Assembly: GCF_025917315.1 (NCBI RefSeq)
Contig: NZ_CP080627.1
Coordinates: 3,286,001-3,350,000, forward strand
Length of the DNA stretch: 64,000 bases
Origin: Halomonas qaidamensis
Lineage (GTDB): Bacteria > Pseudomonadota > Gammaproteobacteria > Pseudomonadales > Halomonadaceae
Reading direction: 5' to 3'
The position numbers were made by a program, and so were the translations under genes. This document shows, piece after piece, positions 61,305 to 64,000 of the stretch. Below the pieces are notes generated by a model. The model worked only from the letters and a program-made list of their open reading frames with translations. It was not told the DNA's origin and did not search any database. The stretch's first letter is position 1. Every line of letters starts with the position of its first letter.

Positions 61305-62930
61305 ATGGATGCATTTGCGAGGAAGCTGGGCCTCAAGACAGATCCCGTCATTTTTTTCACCTCTGCAGGGATCATGATCATTTTCCTGACGGCGCTTTTG
61401 ATTGCGCCAGACGCGATAGGTGAAGCTTTCGGCGCAGGGCGGCAGTGGATAGTTACTAACCTTGGCTGGTTCTTTATTTTAGGGGTAACGAGTTGGGTAG
61501 CATTCTTGCTGTGGGTAGCGCTCAGCCGTTATGGGGTAATCCGCCTGGGTGGCAATGATGCGAAGCCGGCCTATACCAATATTTCCTGGTTTACCATGCT
61601 ATTTGCTGGCGGTATTGGCACAGTATTGATGTTCTGGGGGGTAGCAGAGCCTATCTCCCACTTTGCAACGCCCCCTCGGCCGGATGTTGAGCCCTTCTCG
61701 GTGGACGCCGCCGACGATGCCATGAGCTTTTCTATCTACCATTTAGGGCTGCATACCTGGTCGATTTTCGCCATGCCGGGGCTGGCGTTTGCGTACTTCA
61801 TTTACCGCTACAACCTGCCGATGCGCTTCAGCTCAGTGTTCTACCCGCTGATAGGCGAGCGCATTTACGGCCCTGTTGGCAAAGTCCTCGATATTTTTGC
61901 CATTCTAGGCACCCTGTTTGGTGTGGCGGTTTCTATCGGTCTTGGTACCCAGCAAATCAATGCAGGGCTGACAGAACTGTTTGGCGTGCCAGATGCAGTG
62001 ACGACGAAAGTCATCATCATCGCCGTTCTGACGACTGTCGCCGTGGGATCGATCGTCGCGGGGCTAGATGCCGGCGTGAAACGGCTTTCCAATATCAATA
62101 TCGGCATGGCCGTCGGTCTGCTAATGTTTGTGCTGTTTACTGGCTCGACCGTTTTCCTGTTGCGTGCTGTTGTCGAGACCTTTGGCCTCTATATAACGAA
62201 TCTGCTTCCCATGGCGTTCTGGAACGACACGCTGGCCAGATATACCAGCAATGACGGCAGCGGCTGGGGATGGCAAGGCAGTTGGACAGTGTTTTATTGG
62301 GCCTGGACAGTAACGTGGTCGCCTTTTATCGGGATCTTCGTCGCACGCATCTCCCGTGGGCGAACCATCCGCGAGTTTGTCCTTGGGGTGCTGTTCGCAC
62401 CTTCCATCTTTACACTGATCTGGTTTGCGATCTTTGGCTGGTCAGCAATGGAAATCGATGGGATTGGCGCTGAAGCCCGCGCAGCCCTGGGTGCTCAAGC
62501 CGGCACATTGTCAGCTGCCGTCGGCGAAAGCATTCCCCTCGCCATGTTCGCATTTTTCGAGAACTTCCCAGCCGCCACCTTAATCCAGGGCTTGGCAGTG
62601 GTGATCGTCGCCATCTTCTTTGCCACCTCATCAGACTCCGCATCTCTGGTCGTCGATATGCTGTGTACCGGCAGTTCCGATCCTGGCCCTTGGCACCAGC
62701 GGGTATTTTGGGGCGTCTCTGAAGGCATGCTAGCGGCCATGCTTATTGTACTAGCGGGCGATGCTGGACTGACTGCCTTGCAAGAAGTGATTACCGTGGT
62801 TGGCCTACCGATGTTTATTCTAGTGTTCGCCATGATGTTCTCTTTATTCCGTAGTCTCGGCCATGAGGATCTTAGCGAAGTTCGTGTCGGTGCCCCACCC
62901 AGCCCAAAGGAGTTACGGCCAGATGACTAG
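61305..62930 (+). CDS. BCCT family transporter (betaine/choline/carnitine-type)
   Basis: Secondary carrier of 541 residues with 12 helices. Family features: AGGIGTVLMFWGVAEPISHF (about 98-117), FYWAWTVTWSPFIGIFVARI (the Trp-rich TM8 signature, near 329-348) and SRGRTIREFVLGVLFAP. Such carriers bring in compatible solutes and help halophiles survive osmotic upshift. The C-terminal tail is short, and no osmosensing extension is obvious. It is a single-gene unit with GGGAGATG before the ATG. The substrate cannot be specified. Confidence 0.92.
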   Translation: MDAFARKLGLKTDPVIFFTSAGIMIIFLTALLIAPDAIGEAFGAGRQWIVTNLGWFFILGVTSWVAFLLWVALSRYGVIRLGGNDAKPAYTNISWFTMLFAGGIGTVLMFWGVAEPISHFATPPRPDVEPFSVDAADDAMSFSIYHLGLHTWSIFAMPGLAFAYFIYRYNLPMRFSSVFYPLIGERIYGPVGKVLDIFAILGTLFGVAVSIGLGTQQINAGLTELFGVPDAVTTKVIIIAVLTTVAVGSIVAGLDAGVKRLSNINIGMAVGLLMFVLFTGSTVFLLRAVVETFGLYITNLLPMAFWNDTLARYTSNDGSGWGWQGSWTVFYWAWTVTWSPFIGIFVARISRGRTIREFVLGVLFAPSIFTLIWFAIFGWSAMEIDGIGAEARAALGAQAGTLSAAVGESIPLAMFAFFENFPAATLIQGLAVVIVAIFFATSSDSASLVVDMLCTGSSDPGPWHQRVFWGVSEGMLAAMLIVLAGDAGLTALQEVITVVGLPMFILVFAMMFSLFRSLGHEDLSEVRVGAPPSPKELRPDD

Positions 62931-64000
62931 GTAATGCAGTGCCTTTTGACACCATCAAGTAGTGTTACGATTCAGGCGGTTGTAAATAGCCTAAGTTCCC
63001 AAGGCCTCATCAAGCTGTCTATCATTATTCAAAACCAACTGAGCATCTGAATAACTTAGACTGCCAGTCTATGACCGGAGAACTCCATGCCATCCCCCCT
63101 CGTGACGACCCAATTTTTGTTCTGGATGGGGGACTGCCACAGTGGCTAGCCGAAAAGCGGGACGTTGTTGCTGCTATCGCTGTACGACGGTTCTTGGGCA
63201 GACTGGGGACGTGATGAATCACTCCCAGTGGCTTAGGTTTTGTATGAATGGCTCTGGCCAATAGCAATGGATGCTTCACAAACCTCTACGCAAACAGGAA
63301 CGTCGTGTACAAAATTTATTCAACGAAGAGGGTGGTGCTAGATTGAAACCCTAGTCAGTTTCCTGATGCCTTTTTCGATGGCCACGGTTTTCTATATGGC
63401 TATACAAAACTCATTGCTAGTAGCTCACAAGGGGACTATGGTTGCCCCCAATAAGGCCCCTATCGGTGAGACTGCTACGCAGTCACATTGCTTAGGGGCT
63501 TTTTATTGATCCTGTAGCCAAAGCTTTGTGCCGAGGCAGCGCCTCAGCCATCAACACCGCTGAGGTTCTATTTGTGGCTGCAGGAATTCGGGTGGACACA
63601 AGCTCACCTTGGTCGGCCTATCATTTTTGGTAACACGACGTTGGCCTCTTGGTTGCTCGCAACCTACGCTGGTTTTTTTATTTTCTGGCTACCACCAATC
63701 CTTCCAGTCTTCCGTAATCCTCATCCCGCTCAAATTCAGCTTCCTCGATGAGCGCTGCTATGGAAACTGTTCCAGATGTTCAGCCAACCGATTATGCCAC
63801 TGGGTGTTCGGACAAATCGACGTCACCAGCATGCGTGTTGTAGCTAACAGCAGGAACAGCTTGAAACGAGTAGCACTGAGGCGGTAGTAGCCTACCCGCT
63901 GCAGATAATTCCGTCGGTGACCACCAAACCTCGGGAGTTGAGCAGTGAATCGCCCCGGTTATTCCAGGGACTGGTTTGTTTGAGTCAGACAGCTTCACCC
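62931..64000. other. Gene-free stretch of about 1.07 kb at the right end
   Basis: No gene I can support on either strand. Short frames exist on both strands, but none has a recognisable domain or good ribosome site. The minus-strand segment near 63770-63955 reads like part of a degraded protein (GYYRLSATRFKLFLLLATTR) interrupted by stops, possibly a transposase relic, but the match is too weak to name. A long structured hairpin lies at 63431-63505. Confidence 0.55.
63431..63505 (+). ncRNA. Possible small structured RNA ending in a terminator
   Basis: A first hairpin GGGG...CCCC (63431-63449) is followed by a nested one. Outer stem GCCCCTA/TAGGGGC (63456-63462 and 63493-63499) encloses a perfect inner stem GTG-AG-ACTGC/GCAGT-CAC (63466-63486), and TTTTT follows at 63500-63504. 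The whole looks like the 3' end of a small RNA or an intrinsic terminator with no gene before it. Confidence 0.4.

Noticed and set aside
63025..63279. 84-codon minus-strand frame near the right end
   Set aside because: No domain; the region is disturbed on both strands and reads better as non-coding or degraded DNA.
63770..63955. Possible transposase C-terminus on the minus strand
   Set aside because: Similarity is only an impression, stops interrupt the frame, and no terminal inverted repeats are visible.

Overview
The window reads as chromosomal DNA of a halophilic gammaproteobacterium, most likely Halomonas or a close relative. This is inferred from gene content and protein style: an MvaT-type nucleoid protein, several TRAP transporters, a BCCT betaine-type carrier, an NSS symporter and a full phenylacetate pathway in an Oceanospirillales-like arrangement. 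No rRNA, tRNA, CRISPR array, prophage or intact insertion sequence was recognised.

Layout. 1-3.6 kb: a TonB-dependent siderophore receptor and a YihY/BrkB membrane protein. 3.9-8.5 kb: an RpiR-type regulator and the TRAP-transporter/racemase-like operon it probably controls through a 22-bp perfect palindrome. 8.6-13 kb: an RND efflux pair. 13.1-15.3 kb: small genes (AhpD-like, DUF1090, MvaT/H-NS-like, AmiS/UreI-like). 15.8-32.1 kb: the complete paa regulon, with paaX, paaY and paaN2, then paaFGHIJK, paaABCDE and paaZ. 32.2-35.2 kb: a second TRAP operon on the minus strand. 35.5-42.6 kb: MarR regulator, an unusual metallo-beta-lactamase-fold protein, an MhaA/MhaB-like aromatic hydroxylase pair, and the homogentisate ring-cleavage genes hmgA, fahA and maiA. 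42.7-49.5 kb: an MFS drug transporter, a fused indolepyruvate ferredoxin oxidoreductase with a divergent Lrp regulator, and an orphan TRAP binding protein. 49.6-52.5 kb: a second hydroxylase/DUF2783 pair with a LuxR-type regulator. 52.6-58.8 kb: a DUF6455 protein, an NSS symporter, a TyrR/PhhR-type regulator, an Lrp regulator, 4-hydroxyphenylpyruvate dioxygenase and a Rieske protein. 58.8-62.9 kb: TelA and an XpaC-like partner, and a BCCT transporter. The last 1 kb has no supportable gene but holds a strong structured hairpin.

How it fits together. Most of the window is an aromatic catabolism island. Phenylacetate is activated by PaaK, epoxidised by PaaABCDE, isomerised by PaaG, opened by PaaZ and beta-oxidised by PaaF, PaaH and PaaJ. 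Tyrosine enters homogentisate through HPPD, and hydroxyphenylacetates probably enter it through the MhaAB-like hydroxylase; HmgA, FahA and MaiA finish the route. The indolepyruvate oxidoreductase could turn aryl-pyruvates directly into aryl-acetyl-CoA and so feed the paa pathway without PaaK. TRAP systems and an NSS symporter probably bring in acids and amino acids. At least six regulators (PaaX, MarR, two Lrp, TyrR-like, LuxR-like) sit next to their likely targets, and two perfect FNR/Anr-type boxes suggest oxygen control.

A cross-cutting observation is a large number of short (12-18 bp) tandem duplications at gene boundaries. Several span stop codons and others are in frame inside coding sequence. 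All functions are inferred from sequence recognition alone; no database search was run.
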